A DNA stretch of 64,000 nt from DATFXM01 sp035315885 (GTDB taxonomy: Bacteria; Acidobacteriota; Blastocatellia; UBA7656), in assembly GCA_035315885.1 (NCBI GenBank), contig DATFXM010000058.1, positions 62,001 through 126,000 of the forward strand, in the 5' to 3' direction. Positions within the stretch are counted from its first letter, which is position 1. Each line of letters begins with the position of its first letter. This document shows positions 26,016-34,311 of this stretch, in pieces. Below the pieces are notes generated by a model. The model had not been told where the DNA came from. It saw nothing but the letters and a program-made list of their open reading frames with translations, and made no database searches. Position numbers and translations under genes: made by a program.

Positions 26016-27173
26016 ATGAAAATTCACGAATATCAGGGAAAGGCTCTTCTGGCCAGGTACGACGTAACCGTTCCGCGAGGCGCGGTAGTCACCGATCCGG
26101 AACAGGTTCGCGCCGCGGTTGAAAAGCTGGGGCTGCCTGTAGTGGTGAAGGCTCAAATCCACGCGGGTGGCCGCGGCAAAGGCGGTGGCGTCAAGCTGGC
26201 TCGCTCGGCTGACGAAGCCGTTGACATCGCTCGCACGATGCTCGGCATGAAACTGGTCACGCATCAGACTGGCCCCGAAGGTCGCGAAGTAAGGACTCTA
26301 CTCATCGAACAAGGCTTGAAGATAAAACAGGAGTTCTATCTCGGGATCGTGCTCGATCGCGCGATCTCAAAACTGGTCTTCATGGCCTCCGCCGCCGGAG
26401 GTATGGACATAGAGGAAGTTGCCGCGCACGAACCGGAGAAAATCCTGAAGGAAGCAATCGATCCCGCTACGGGGCTGTTGCCCTTCCAGGCCCGAAAGCT
26501 GGCGTTTGGGATCGGATTGCCGAAGGAGGTCGCAAACAAGGCCGTCAAGTTTATGACGTCGTTGTACCGCGCCTACGTCGACCTCGACTGCTCGCTGGCA
26601 GAGATCAATCCTTTCCTGTTGACCGAAGACGGCGAACTGTACGCCCTCGATGCCAAGCTGAATTTCGACGATAACGCACTCTTCCGGCACAAGGAGTTTG
26701 CCGAGCTGCGAGACCTGAATGAAGAGGAAGCTCTGGAAATCGAAGCCTCGAAGCACGATTTGAACTACATAAAACTCGACGGAACGATTGGATGCATGGT
26801 GAACGGCGCGGGCCTGGCGATGGCCACGATGGATATCATCAAGCTCGCGGGTGGCGAGCCGGCAAATTTTCTAGACGTAGGCGGAGGGGCATCTCAGGAG
26901 CGGGTCGAGAACGCGTTCCGAATCCTGCTGTCGGACAAAAACGTTCGGGCGGTATTGATCAACATTTTTGGCGGCATCGTACGAACTGACATGGTTGCCC
27001 AGGGAGTTGTTGCGGCGGCACAAAACATCGGCGTGAAAGTGCCGGTGGTGGTGCGCCTCGAAGGTACAAACGTTGAGAAGGGACGCGAAGTGATCGAACA
27101 ATCAGGTTTGGGTTTTGTGGCGGCTACGGGTATGAGTGACGCCGCGGCAAAAGTCGTCCGACTTGCGAAGTAG
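26016..27173 (+). CDS. sucC: Succinate-CoA ligase (ADP-forming) beta subunit
   Basis: A 385-residue ATP-grasp subunit that interconverts succinyl-CoA and succinate with ATP formation. It starts MKIHEYQGKALLARYDV, the family N-terminus, with AAGGA 9 bp upstream; earlier in-frame starts would read through the terminator hairpin and are unlikely. VVKAQIHAGGRGKGGGVKLA is the nucleotide-binding loop, ENAFRILLSDKNVRAVLINIFGGIVRTD and PVVVRLEGTNVEKG are C-terminal signatures. The alpha subunit SucD, which usually follows directly, is absent here; the next gene is on the opposite strand. It lies downstream of korAB, whose product is its substrate. Confidence 0.95.
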   Translation: MKIHEYQGKALLARYDVTVPRGAVVTDPEQVRAAVEKLGLPVVVKAQIHAGGRGKGGGVKLARSADEAVDIARTMLGMKLVTHQTGPEGREVRTLLIEQGLKIKQEFYLGIVLDRAISKLVFMASAAGGMDIEEVAAHEPEKILKEAIDPATGLLPFQARKLAFGIGLPKEVANKAVKFMTSLYRAYVDLDCSLAEINPFLLTEDGELYALDAKLNFDDNALFRHKEFAELRDLNEEEALEIEASKHDLNYIKLDGTIGCMVNGAGLAMATMDIIKLAGGEPANFLDVGGGASQERVENAFRILLSDKNVRAVLINIFGGIVRTDMVAQGVVAAAQNIGVKVPVVVRLEGTNVEKGREVIEQSGLGFVAATGMSDAAAKVVRLAK

Positions 27174-27217
27174 CTCTGAGTTCTGAGTTCAACCCCTTCG
27201 TGGTTCAGAACTCAGAC
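27174..27217. repeat. Short inverted heptamer element, GTTCTGA type
   Basis: CTCTGAGTTCTGAGTTC on the left and GGTTCAGAACTCAGACC on the right around the small core AACCCCTTCGT. It starts at the base after the sucC stop codon. The core is a variant of the AACCCCGAAGGGGTT motif seen in other elements. Confidence 0.8.
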
Positions 27218-27234
27218 CTCTCTTAGCGGAAGTC

Positions 27235-30006
27235 TCACTCACAACGAAGCGCGACGATAGGATCAACTCGCATCGCTCGACGCGCCGGAATGTAGCACGC
27301 CAACAAACCAACTACCAGTAACACCAAAGCTCCCAGCGTAAAGCTCAAGACATCCAACGCAGCTACTTCATACAACAGACTCGCGATGAGTCGCGTCACA
27401 CCTATCGCAGACGCGAACCCCACTACAATTCCAATCCCGGTCAACGTCGCTCCTTCAAGCAGAACCCCTCTGAATACCCTCGCCGGCTGTGCGCCAAGCG
27501 CCATACGTATTCCAATCTCGTTCGTCTTTCGCCCCACAAAGTACGACATTGTCCCGTACAACCCGACGCAGACCAGCACTAGCGCCAACATGCCGAAAAA
27601 TCCGATCAGCCGCGAAAACATTCGCTCGAGCATTAACTTCCTGTCGATCGCGTTGTCCAGCGTCTCCATCCTCTGAACCGGCACGCTTGCATCCACTCCC
27701 GCTACTTCGCTCCGCACCAACGCTGTGATCGAGTCTGTGTCACCTGTAGCGCGAACTTCAAAAGTCATGAAGCTCGCGCCCCCGAGCGTTTGTTGATAAG
27801 AAAAATAGACAGTTAGTGGCGGCCCACTTCGAAGGTCCTCGTACTTTGCGTCGCCCACGATCCCTACGATTTCAAAATCCCTCGGGCGCTTTTCAGTTCC
27901 AAATCGAAGGATCTTGCCGAGTGGATCGGTGTCGCCGAAGACCTCGGCAGCTAGTGCGCGGTTTATGACCGCGACCTTCGGGCCAGACTCGTCATCGTGC
28001 TGGTTGATGAATCGCCCCGCAAACAGCGGGATTCCGAGCGTCTCGAAATAGCCCGGGCCGATTCCATTTGTGCGGAGGACGCGGGTCTTTTCCATCTGCG
28101 GCACCGAACAGAACGAGACGTTCGAACCGTAGGCTATCGGTCCGTGACCCGAAAAGCTCACCGATCTTACACCCGGCAAAGCGGCAATCCGGCTCTGGAC
28201 GTCCGTATAGTAATTCACCAGACGATCGCCTCTGTACCCGTTAAGCCCCGGCCACACCGAAAACAACAACAGTCTTTCACGATCAAAACCGAGCGATACA
28301 CCTTGCAACTTCTGAAGCGTTCGTGAGAACAACCCCGCTCCAATCAACAACAGGAGAGACAGCGCAACCTGCCCACAGACCAGCACCTTCACCGTCCGAG
28401 ACCGGCCGCCAGTGTGCTTCCCTGCGCCTCCCTCCTTCAATGCCTCCGACAGACTGATCTTGGTCGAAGCCATCGCCGGAGCCAGCCCAAACAGCACACC
28501 GGTCAGCAGAGAAACGACGGCAGTAAAGGCAAGGACTCGCGAGTCGACGTTAAGCGGCAGGTTGATTCTCCCGTTGTCAACAATCGCAACCAGAAAGCGG
28601 CTCAGCCACAGTGAAAGCAGCAAGCCGAACACCCCGCCTCCCAGCGACAGAAGAACGCTTTCCGTCAACAACTGCTGTACAAGTCTTATGCGTCGCGCCC
28701 CGAGCCCCAGCCGCAGCGCGATCTCCCTTTGCCTAGCACCGGCGCGTGCCAGAAGCAGGCCAGCAACATTCGCGCAAGCTATCAGCAATACCAGGCCCAC
28801 GCCGCACATCAATACGGCCAAGGGTTGTGAGTAACGCCTCCTAAGCTCATCCATGCCTTGGGCGCCGGGCAGGACCTTCATTGAGGGTTTGGTCCGAGCC
28901 TGCGCTTCGGATGTGACAAGCGGCTCGATCCCCTGATCGAACAACACCTGTAACTCCGCGCGTGCGGCGCTCTCGGTGATACCGGGCTTGAGCCTTCCGA
29001 TAACTACCAGCCACCACGTCCTCGGATCCGCAAGGTAAGCTTGCTGGGCGGCTTCCAGGTTGACCTGACCCGGAGCAAGGTAGGCAAGCCCGCGGAGAAG
29101 TTGCGGATAGCTGTTAAGCGGTACCCATATATCGATGCTGTTTCCCGGCTGAGTGCCAAAAAACTCCGGAGGCGCAATGCCGACTACCGTCACCGGCAAG
29201 CTGTTCACGACGATCGTTTCGTCTACGATGGATTCATTGCCACCCAGCTTGCCTTTCCAGAACGCGTAGGACACCACCGCGACACCGGGCGCCCCCTTTA
29301 CATCGTCGTCCGGAAGAATCGGCCGGCCGAGTATCGGCTGGACGGCAAGTCCTTGAAAGTAGTTTCCCGAAACCGGCTCGGCAGTGGCCGTGTCGGAAAC
29401 TCCACGATATTGAAGGTTGAACGATTGCAGGTTTGAAGAAAACGCTATGGTGTCACTAAAGACGGTGTTCTTGTCGCGCAACGCGTCGTACATCTGCCAT
29501 GAATACGAGTCGCCGGTCAGCCCTCCGCCCGGGTCGGTGAGGCTGTTGCCTTCGATCGATTCGATTACATCGGGCCACTCAGGCGCTCTCCAGCCGAGCA
29601 ACAGGAGCTGTTGCGGATGGGATACGGGAAGCGACTCCAGCATCACCCCGTTGAGAACACTGAATATCGCAGTGTTGGCGCCGATACCGAGCGCAAGCGT
29701 GAGGATTGCGACTGTGCTGAAACCCGGATTTTTTCTCAGGAGTCGAAGACCATAACGCACGTCCTGAACAAGGCTTTCGACAATAGTCAGGGATTTCTGG
29801 TCACGGTAGGCCTCGGCGATCTGTTGGATTCCGCCAAACTCTCGCCGCGCCGCGTAGCGAGCTTCTGTTTCGTTCATTCCGCGGGAGATGTTCTCCCTGG
29901 TGAGCATGTCCACGTGGATCTTGATCTCATCGGCGAGATCTTGCTCCCAGCGATTGCGGAAGAACAGCGCGCGGAGGCGGGCAAAGAACTGGCGAAGTGC
30001 GCTCAT
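27235..30006 (-). CDS. ADOP-family ABC transporter permease (with PadR partner)
   Basis: A 923-residue MacB/FtsX-like permease of the acidobacterial duplicated orphan permease type. Residues 1-85 are a cytoplasmic domain (RALFFRNRWEQDLADEI) typical of PadR-linked members; the first transmembrane helix is in FSTVAILTLALGIGANTAIFSVLNGV, followed by a periplasmic MacB-PCD domain, an FtsX core near 400-530, a second periplasmic domain and a final FtsX core (ALVLVCVGLYGTMSYFVGRKTNEIGIRMALGA). No ATPase gene is adjacent, as is usual for the family. It starts 15 bp after the padR gene. Substrates are unknown; macrolide or lipoprotein export are assumptions from MacB. Confidence 0.9.
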   Translation of the reverse strand: MSALRQFFARLRALFFRNRWEQDLADEIKIHVDMLTRENISRGMNETEARYAARREFGGIQQIAEAYRDQKSLTIVESLVQDVRYGLRLLRKNPGFSTVAILTLALGIGANTAIFSVLNGVMLESLPVSHPQQLLLLGWRAPEWPDVIESIEGNSLTDPGGGLTGDSYSWQMYDALRDKNTVFSDTIAFSSNLQSFNLQYRGVSDTATAEPVSGNYFQGLAVQPILGRPILPDDDVKGAPGVAVVSYAFWKGKLGGNESIVDETIVVNSLPVTVVGIAPPEFFGTQPGNSIDIWVPLNSYPQLLRGLAYLAPGQVNLEAAQQAYLADPRTWWLVVIGRLKPGITESAARAELQVLFDQGIEPLVTSEAQARTKPSMKVLPGAQGMDELRRRYSQPLAVLMCGVGLVLLIACANVAGLLLARAGARQREIALRLGLGARRIRLVQQLLTESVLLSLGGGVFGLLLSLWLSRFLVAIVDNGRINLPLNVDSRVLAFTAVVSLLTGVLFGLAPAMASTKISLSEALKEGGAGKHTGGRSRTVKVLVCGQVALSLLLLIGAGLFSRTLQKLQGVSLGFDRERLLLFSVWPGLNGYRGDRLVNYYTDVQSRIAALPGVRSVSFSGHGPIAYGSNVSFCSVPQMEKTRVLRTNGIGPGYFETLGIPLFAGRFINQHDDESGPKVAVINRALAAEVFGDTDPLGKILRFGTEKRPRDFEIVGIVGDAKYEDLRSGPPLTVYFSYQQTLGGASFMTFEVRATGDTDSITALVRSEVAGVDASVPVQRMETLDNAIDRKLMLERMFSRLIGFFGMLALVLVCVGLYGTMSYFVGRKTNEIGIRMALGAQPARVFRGVLLEGATLTGIGIVVGFASAIGVTRLIASLLYEVAALDVLSFTLGALVLLVVGLLACYIPARRAMRVDPIVALRCE

Positions 30007-30021
30007 AGTGGTCTCCGTTTC

Positions 30022-30357
30022 TTAGGAGCTGTGAAGCATGCGAGCAATGACGGTTGCGATTCGTTCCCAGTCCTGGGTTTCGGCCTCGAGCTGCTTGCGC
30101 CCTGAGCGAGTCAGGGCATAGTACTTTGCTCGCCGGTTGTTTTCCGAGGCGCCCCAGTCGGCCTTGATCCAGCCTCTTTGCTGGAGGCGAAGCAGCGCCG
30201 GGTATATGGTTCCCTGATTCAAGTGGAGGACACCCTGACTGACCTGTTCGATTCGTCGAGCGATGCCGTAGCCGTGAAGCGGGCCGAGCGACTCGAGAGT
30301 CTTCAGCACCATCAGGTCCAGGGTCCCTTGCAGAATATCTGATTTGGATTCTTTCAA
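30022..30357 (-). CDS. PadR family transcriptional regulator
   Basis: A 111-residue winged-helix repressor. It starts at TTG (30357) behind CGGAG, giving LKESKSDILQGTLDLMVLKTL as the N-terminus, then LHGYGIARRIEQVSQGVL, NQGTIYPALLRLQQRGWI (recognition helix and wing) and a C-terminal dimerisation helix. A longer open frame to 30462 exists, but its extra codons fall in a GTTCTGA heptamer repeat, so the short start is preferred. The permease follows after 15 bp. Two palindromes in the upstream region are probable autoregulatory operators. Confidence 0.9.
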   Translation of the reverse strand: MKESKSDILQGTLDLMVLKTLESLGPLHGYGIARRIEQVSQGVLHLNQGTIYPALLRLQQRGWIKADWGASENNRRAKYYALTRSGRKQLEAETQDWERIATVIARMLHSS

Positions 30358-30369
30358 CGTCGCTCCGAA

Positions 30370-30423
30370 GTTCTGTGAGTTCTGAGCTCTGAGTCCTGAG
30401 TGTTTCGGGGTCTCAGCTCTTAG
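30370..30423. repeat. Inverted heptamer element in the padR leader
   Basis: Left arm 30370-30402 (GTTCTGT, GAGTTCT, GAGCTCT, GAGTCCT) and short right arm 30411-30423 (TCTCAGCTCTTAG). It occupies the leader between the operators and the PadR start. Confidence 0.7.
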
Positions 30424-30482
30424 TCGTTCGATCGATCCTTGCCTCTTCTGTTGAAATTCCACAGGAGACTACATGATGCTCC

Positions 30483-30520
30483 TGTTGATTGTCAACATCA
30501 CTTCCTGTTGATCCTCAACA
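30483..30520 (-). promoter_or_regulatory. Tandem PadR operator palindromes
   Basis: TGTTGATTGTCAACA (30483-30497) and TGTTGATCCTCAACA (30506-30520): identical 6-bp arms, 3-bp centres, 23 bp centre to centre, about two helical turns. On the minus strand the first copy includes TTGACA (30490-30495), a consensus -35 box, so a bound repressor would block the padR-permease promoter. The -10 (near 30466-30472) is weak. Confidence 0.7.
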
Positions 30521-30650
30521 TCAGCAAAGCTCTGGGGAGCACGATCGCGCGCTGCGGCGCCCTCTCAACACCCCCAGCGCGATCGCAAACTCGCGCTCCG
30601 GCCGAAGCCCTGCCCTCTCGCCGCGATGTCTGCTTGGATGCTGAAAACCT

Positions 30651-30669
30651 CCATTGGTCTAACCAATGG
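30651..30669. promoter_or_regulatory. FadR-like palindrome 1
   Basis: CCATTGGTCTAACCAATGG is a perfect palindrome with 8-bp arms and a 3-bp centre. TTGGTnnnACCAA matches the TGGTnnnACCA consensus of FadR-group GntR regulators. No GntR gene is in the window. Confidence 0.5.
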
Positions 30670-30735
30670 ATGCTCCGCTGAGACTACAAAGCATCGCCAA
30701 CCTAACTTTACTGGGCCTTCAGTGGTTCGATTGCT

Positions 30736-31002
30736 ATGACCAGTTATAATTGGCACTTGATTTGGTATGACCAATTCAATAAAATTTCGGTTCCGGCTAC
30801 CAGCTACAACATCAAGCGCTCGACCACGAGCGAGGGACCATTCGCAGTAGTCAGCGGCGCTACCACCACGACTTTTACGAATACGGGTCTGACAAACGGT
30901 ACGAGTTACTTCTTCGTCGTGGGCGCAGTCAACAGTGCTGGCGAGAGCGCTAATTCGGCCCAGGTAAGGGCCACCCCGGCCGCTGCAGCATCGGAGCAAT
31001 AG
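30736..31002 (+). pseudogene. Fibronectin type III fragment
   Basis: 88 codons encoding most of one FN3 domain: PATSYNIKRSTTSEGPFAVVSG, then FTNTGLTNGTSYFFVVGAVNSAGESANS, the typical A-G strand pattern. There is no signal peptide, no catalytic partner and no ribosome site, and the N-terminal 15 codons read through promoter-like DNA (TATAAT at 30745, a FadR-like palindrome at 30762). FN3 modules are normally appended to secreted hydrolases or adhesins, so this looks like the surviving tail of a larger deleted gene. A short functional FN3 protein is the less likely alternative. Confidence 0.6.
30762..30774. promoter_or_regulatory. FadR-like palindrome 2
   Basis: TTGGTATGACCAA, 5-bp arms and 3-bp centre, same consensus as the palindrome centred 108 bp upstream. 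A half-site ATGACCAG lies at 30736-30743. Downstream of a TATAAT at 30745-30750. Confidence 0.45.
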
Positions 31003-31044
31003 AGAGTCAATGATCCGATCGACGAGTTACGCGATATCGACAAA

Positions 31045-31085
31045 TCCGTATCGGTCTTCAGCGATTCGTTGCGGACCGATACGGA
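31045..31085. other. Perfect 12-bp inverted repeat
   Basis: TCCGTATCGGTC (31045-31056) and GACCGATACGGA (31074-31085) around a 17-nt loop, between the FN3 remnant and the end of the second permease. No T-run follows on either strand, so it is not a standard terminator. Confidence 0.6.
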
Positions 31086-31157
31086 ATAGTCTGATCGGCG
31101 GCTTTGTTGATCGCCTGCGAATGATTTCGCCAGCGGCGTCCGGCAGCTGGCGTGACC

Positions 31158-33590
31158 TCATTCCTCGCGAAGCGCGGTCATCGGATCGGTGCGGGCAGCG
31201 CGCCGTGCCGGAATCAGGCAGGCTATCAAGGCCACAAAGCACAGCAGCACGGAGATGCCGACAAACGTCACCGGGTCGGTCGCGCTCACTCCGAAGAGTT
31301 GACTCTCGAGCGCTCGGCTCATTGCAAATGATCCTACAACGCCTGAGCCGATGCCTATCGCAGACACCTTCAGTCCTTGTCTGAGCACCAGTACCACGAT
31401 ATCTCGCTGCATCGCGCCGAGTGCCATGCGAATTCCCATCTCGCGGGTTCGCTGCCTTACGGTGTACGAGGTTACTCCGTAGATTCCGATTATGGCGAGC
31501 AGCATCGCGAGGGCGGCAAAAGTCACGAGCAGAAGCATCGAAAACCGTCGCAAAGCAATGGACTCCGACATCAACTCGTCCATGGTGGCCAGGCCATACA
31601 CCGCGAGGTCTTTGTCCTGCAGGTGGATCTCCTCACGCACAGGGCTGGTGACCGCCGCCGGTTCTCCCGACGTGCGGACTACCACGCTCATCGATGAGGT
31701 TGGATACTGCGACTCGGGTAGATACATCTGCATCCGCGGTTCTCGGTCGAGTCCATACTGTCTGACGTCGCCAACGACACCGATAATAGTCCGCCACGGC
31801 TGGGGAAACCGCTCGGAACCGGGAAACTTTATCCGTTTTCCGATCGGACTCTCGCTGGGCCAATACCGCTGAGCCATAACGTTGTTGATAAGCGTCACCG
31901 GTTCTGTCTTGTCGATGTCGCGGTCGGAAAAGCCTCGTCCCTCGAGTACTGGGATTGCCATCGTGGCCAGGTAGCCGGTTGTCACGATGTAGAGATCGAC
32001 GCTGATTTCCTCTCCACGCCTCACCGGGTGATCTTCTATCGCCAGTGACCGGCCGTCGAAGTTTGAGCCGAATGGCAAGATGCTGGTGAGGCCTACGCCT
32101 TGAATGCCTGCGCGCGCACCGATTTCTGTTTCCAGTCGGTTATAGAATTCAGCTTGATCGCGTCCCTTGGGATAGCGTTTAAGCGGCAGTGGCAGATCCA
32201 TCGTCAGCAGGTTCGCAGAACTAAATCCGGGATCGACCTTCCGCAGCCGAATCACGCTCTTGATCATGAGCGTCGCGCAGACCATCAAGACCAGCGCCAT
32301 CGCAAGCTCGGAAACCACGAGCGCTCGACGCAGACGGTTCCCGGCCGCGCCAGTGCTCGAGCCTCTGCTCTCCTCCTTGAGCGATTGAGTCAAGTCGGTT
32401 CTCGAAAGCTGAAGCGCCGGCGCCAATCCGAAAACAAGAGAGGTGATCAGGGTAATGCCGAGTGAGAAAGCAAGGACTCGTGAGTCAAGCGGGATTTTGG
32501 CAAGCAGCGGACTGACTTTCGAGCCGACCGACTCGGCGACATCAATGCCCCAGCTTGCCAGAAGAATTCCGAGGCCGCCACCGGCCGCCGAGAGAATAAC
32601 GCTTTCAGTCAGAAATTGCCGAACGAGCCGGCGGCGGGTAGCTCCGAGCGCAAGGCGCACTGCTACCTCCCTCTGTCGCGATACCGATCGCGCGAGCAGC
32701 AGGTTCGCTACGTTAGCGCAGGCGATCAACAGCACAAAAGTTACTGCTCCAAAAATTGCGAGCACCATAGGTCGCAAGGTTCCCACGGTGTCTTCGGGCA
32801 GAGTCACAAGTCTGACGCCGTAACCGGTGTTGGCTGTCGGGTGGAGTTGTTCGAGGTTAGCTGCTATGCGGCTCATGTCCGCCTGCGCCCGTTCCAACGT
32901 GACGCCGGGTTTGAGTCGGGCGATGCATCTGAGGTGCCGGCCGCTCCGGAGTGTGTCGTCGTATGGCTCAGCCACCGGACGATAGAACTGACCCTGCGGA
33001 TCTACGAGACTCTTGGGTAAAGGTGCGAAATCGGCGGGCATCACGCCAACAACGGTGTAGGGGTTTGAGGCCAGGTTGATCTGCGTGCCGATGATCTCGG
33101 GATTCCCACCAAACTTTTCTCGCCAGAGGCCGTAACCAAGAATGACTACGGTGTCTTTCCCTTCCTGTTGTTCTTCCGGCAAGAACGTGCGTCCGAGCAA
33201 AGGCTTGGCTCGCATCATCTCGAAGAATCGATCACCTACCTGAGTTCCCTGTAGTCTCTCCGGCTCGCCGACTCCGAGAAGCGTCGCGCTCCAGCCGCCG
33301 AAGGTGGTGATGTCTTCGAAAACCGAGTTCTGATTGCCCCAATCCTCGACATCGGTCGCGGAGCATTGGCTTCGATGGATCCCTTCTGCAGGCACGTCCC
33401 CCCACACCAGAACCAGCCGGTCAGGGTCAGAGTAGGGCAGGGGGTTCAGCAGGATTGCGTTGACGACGCTGAAGATCGCTGAGTTGGCTCCTATGCCCAG
33501 AGCCAGTGAAACGAGCGCGACGAGGGTAAGGCCCTTCCCTTGAGTCAGGATGCGGATGGCATATCGCATGTCTCGAACGACGCTGTTCAT
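31158..33590 (-). CDS. ADOP-family ABC transporter permease (no PadR domain)
   Basis: An 810-residue paralogue of the permease 3 kb away, but lacking its N-terminal 80-residue cytoplasmic domain: it begins MNSVVRDMRYAIRILTQGKG and enters the first membrane helix at once (LVALVSLALGIGANSAIFSVVNAI). Two MacB-PCD periplasmic domains alternate with FtsX membrane cores; the last core has the ERxREMGIRMALGA-like motif RTREMGIRMALGAMQRDIV. AGGAG is 7 bp before the ATG. It has no adjacent regulator or ATPase; the heptamer array 22 bp upstream lies where its promoter would be expected. Confidence 0.9.
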   Translation of the reverse strand: MNSVVRDMRYAIRILTQGKGLTLVALVSLALGIGANSAIFSVVNAILLNPLPYSDPDRLVLVWGDVPAEGIHRSQCSATDVEDWGNQNSVFEDITTFGGWSATLLGVGEPERLQGTQVGDRFFEMMRAKPLLGRTFLPEEQQEGKDTVVILGYGLWREKFGGNPEIIGTQINLASNPYTVVGVMPADFAPLPKSLVDPQGQFYRPVAEPYDDTLRSGRHLRCIARLKPGVTLERAQADMSRIAANLEQLHPTANTGYGVRLVTLPEDTVGTLRPMVLAIFGAVTFVLLIACANVANLLLARSVSRQREVAVRLALGATRRRLVRQFLTESVILSAAGGGLGILLASWGIDVAESVGSKVSPLLAKIPLDSRVLAFSLGITLITSLVFGLAPALQLSRTDLTQSLKEESRGSSTGAAGNRLRRALVVSELAMALVLMVCATLMIKSVIRLRKVDPGFSSANLLTMDLPLPLKRYPKGRDQAEFYNRLETEIGARAGIQGVGLTSILPFGSNFDGRSLAIEDHPVRRGEEISVDLYIVTTGYLATMAIPVLEGRGFSDRDIDKTEPVTLINNVMAQRYWPSESPIGKRIKFPGSERFPQPWRTIIGVVGDVRQYGLDREPRMQMYLPESQYPTSSMSVVVRTSGEPAAVTSPVREEIHLQDKDLAVYGLATMDELMSESIALRRFSMLLLVTFAALAMLLAIIGIYGVTSYTVRQRTREMGIRMALGAMQRDIVVLVLRQGLKVSAIGIGSGVVGSFAMSRALESQLFGVSATDPVTFVGISVLLCFVALIACLIPARRAARTDPMTALREE

Positions 33591-33611
33591 TGGGACTCCT
33601 ACAAACTGTTT

Positions 33612-33653
33612 GAGTGCCGAGTGTCGAGTGCTGAGTGCCGAGTGCTGAGTGAT
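33612..33653. repeat. Solo heptamer array, GAGTGCT type
   Basis: Six exact 7-bp units (GAGTGCC, GAGTGTC, GAGTGCT, GAGTGCC, GAGTGCT, GAGTGAT). No convincing right arm, but a CCTTCGGGGTTG half of the AACCCC core motif follows near 33680. Confidence 0.85.
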
Positions 33654-33902
33654 AACCGGAAAGGCTTGCGGATCTCAGTGCCTTCGGGGTTGTCACCCAC
33701 CACGCACCTAACCAAACGGTATGCCGCGTTGGCAGTCGAGCCGGGCCGTCTCAGAAGGTTGCAACAAACTTTAGAAGTAACTGCGGAGAGAATGAGATGA
33801 ATGGATCTTGGGTTCTTAGTACGCGGCTCGCAGGTGTGCGATCACGGGACGAACCGTCCCATGAACGGCAAAGAAATGGATTGGCATCATTGGCTGCCAC
33901 CA

Positions 33903-34233
33903 AGCCCGCGCAGCGGGCGACAGAATGTAGCCCCCGGTGGTCCGCGAACCGGGGGAAAGATAACCAACAAAGAGCGAAGCCCGCGCAGCGGGCGACAGAA
34001 CGCTATCCCCCGGCGAGTCCTCGAACCGGGGGCAGTGATTGAACTCATCGGGCCTGAGGAATCGAGGACCTCACATCTGTTGGACGCCATGGACGCCGAA
34101 CCCCCGGTTCGCGGACTCACCGGGGGATAGCGTTCTGTCGCCCGCTATGCGGGCTCGCGTCCTTTCTTGTGTCTTCACCCCCGGTTCGCCGACTCACCGG
34201 GGGCTACATTCTGTCGCCCGCTGCGCGGGCTCG
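33903..34233. repeat. Four-copy REP-like double-hairpin array
   Basis: Each unit of about 55 bp has hairpin 1 GCCCGC-GCA-GCGGGC, linker CGACAGAA plus 5-6 nt, and hairpin 2 CCCCCGG...CCGGGGG. Copies 1 (33903-33955) and 2 (33978-34034) read forward; copies 3 (34099-34157) and 4 (34176-34233) read in reverse, so the array is itself a large palindrome. Copies 2 and 3 share the CGCTAT linker, copies 1 and 4 the TGTAG linker. Confidence 0.92.
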
Positions 34234-34265
34234 CTTGTTCAATGGCGACTCCGCTGGTACCGCGC

Positions 34266-34300
34266 GCTAGAAACCAGAAACTAGAAACTTGAAACTCGAA
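34266..34300. repeat. Solo heptamer arm, TAGAAAC type
   Basis: Five 7-bp units: TAGAAAC, CAGAAAC, TAGAAAC, TTGAAAC, TCGAAAC. It ends 11 bp from the M24 peptidase stop codon and has the right-arm orientation of the GGTTTC family. Confidence 0.85.
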
Positions 34301-34311
34301 ACCAAATCTCC

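Larger units (their letters stand above)
30358..30735. other. Intergenic region with PadR operators and a FadR-like palindrome
   Basis: 378 bp with no gene. It holds a short inverted heptamer element (30370-30423), tandem TGTTGA-TCAACA palindromes (30483-30520) and a perfect CCATTGGT-ACCAATGG palindrome (30651-30669). Confidence 0.7.
33591..34311. other. 721-bp gene-free repeat region
   Basis: The largest non-coding stretch. It contains a solo heptamer array (33612-33653), a stretch of apparently unique sequence, a four-copy double-hairpin REP-like array (33903-34233) and a solo GAAAC heptamer arm (34266-34300). Open frames here are made of repeats and are not credible genes. Confidence 0.8.

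Noticed and set aside
30358..30462. N-terminal extension of PadR to an ATG at 30462
   Set aside because: Extra codons come from a GTTCTGA repeat; TTG at 30357 has a ribosome site and gives the usual family length.
30736..31002. Annotating the FN3 frame as a complete small gene
   Set aside because: No signal peptide or ribosome site, and its first codons overlap promoter-like and operator-like DNA; a gene remnant fits better.
33903..34233. Possible small CRISPR array
   Set aside because: The four repeats alternate orientation, are themselves double hairpins, have unequal spacers and no cas genes are nearby.
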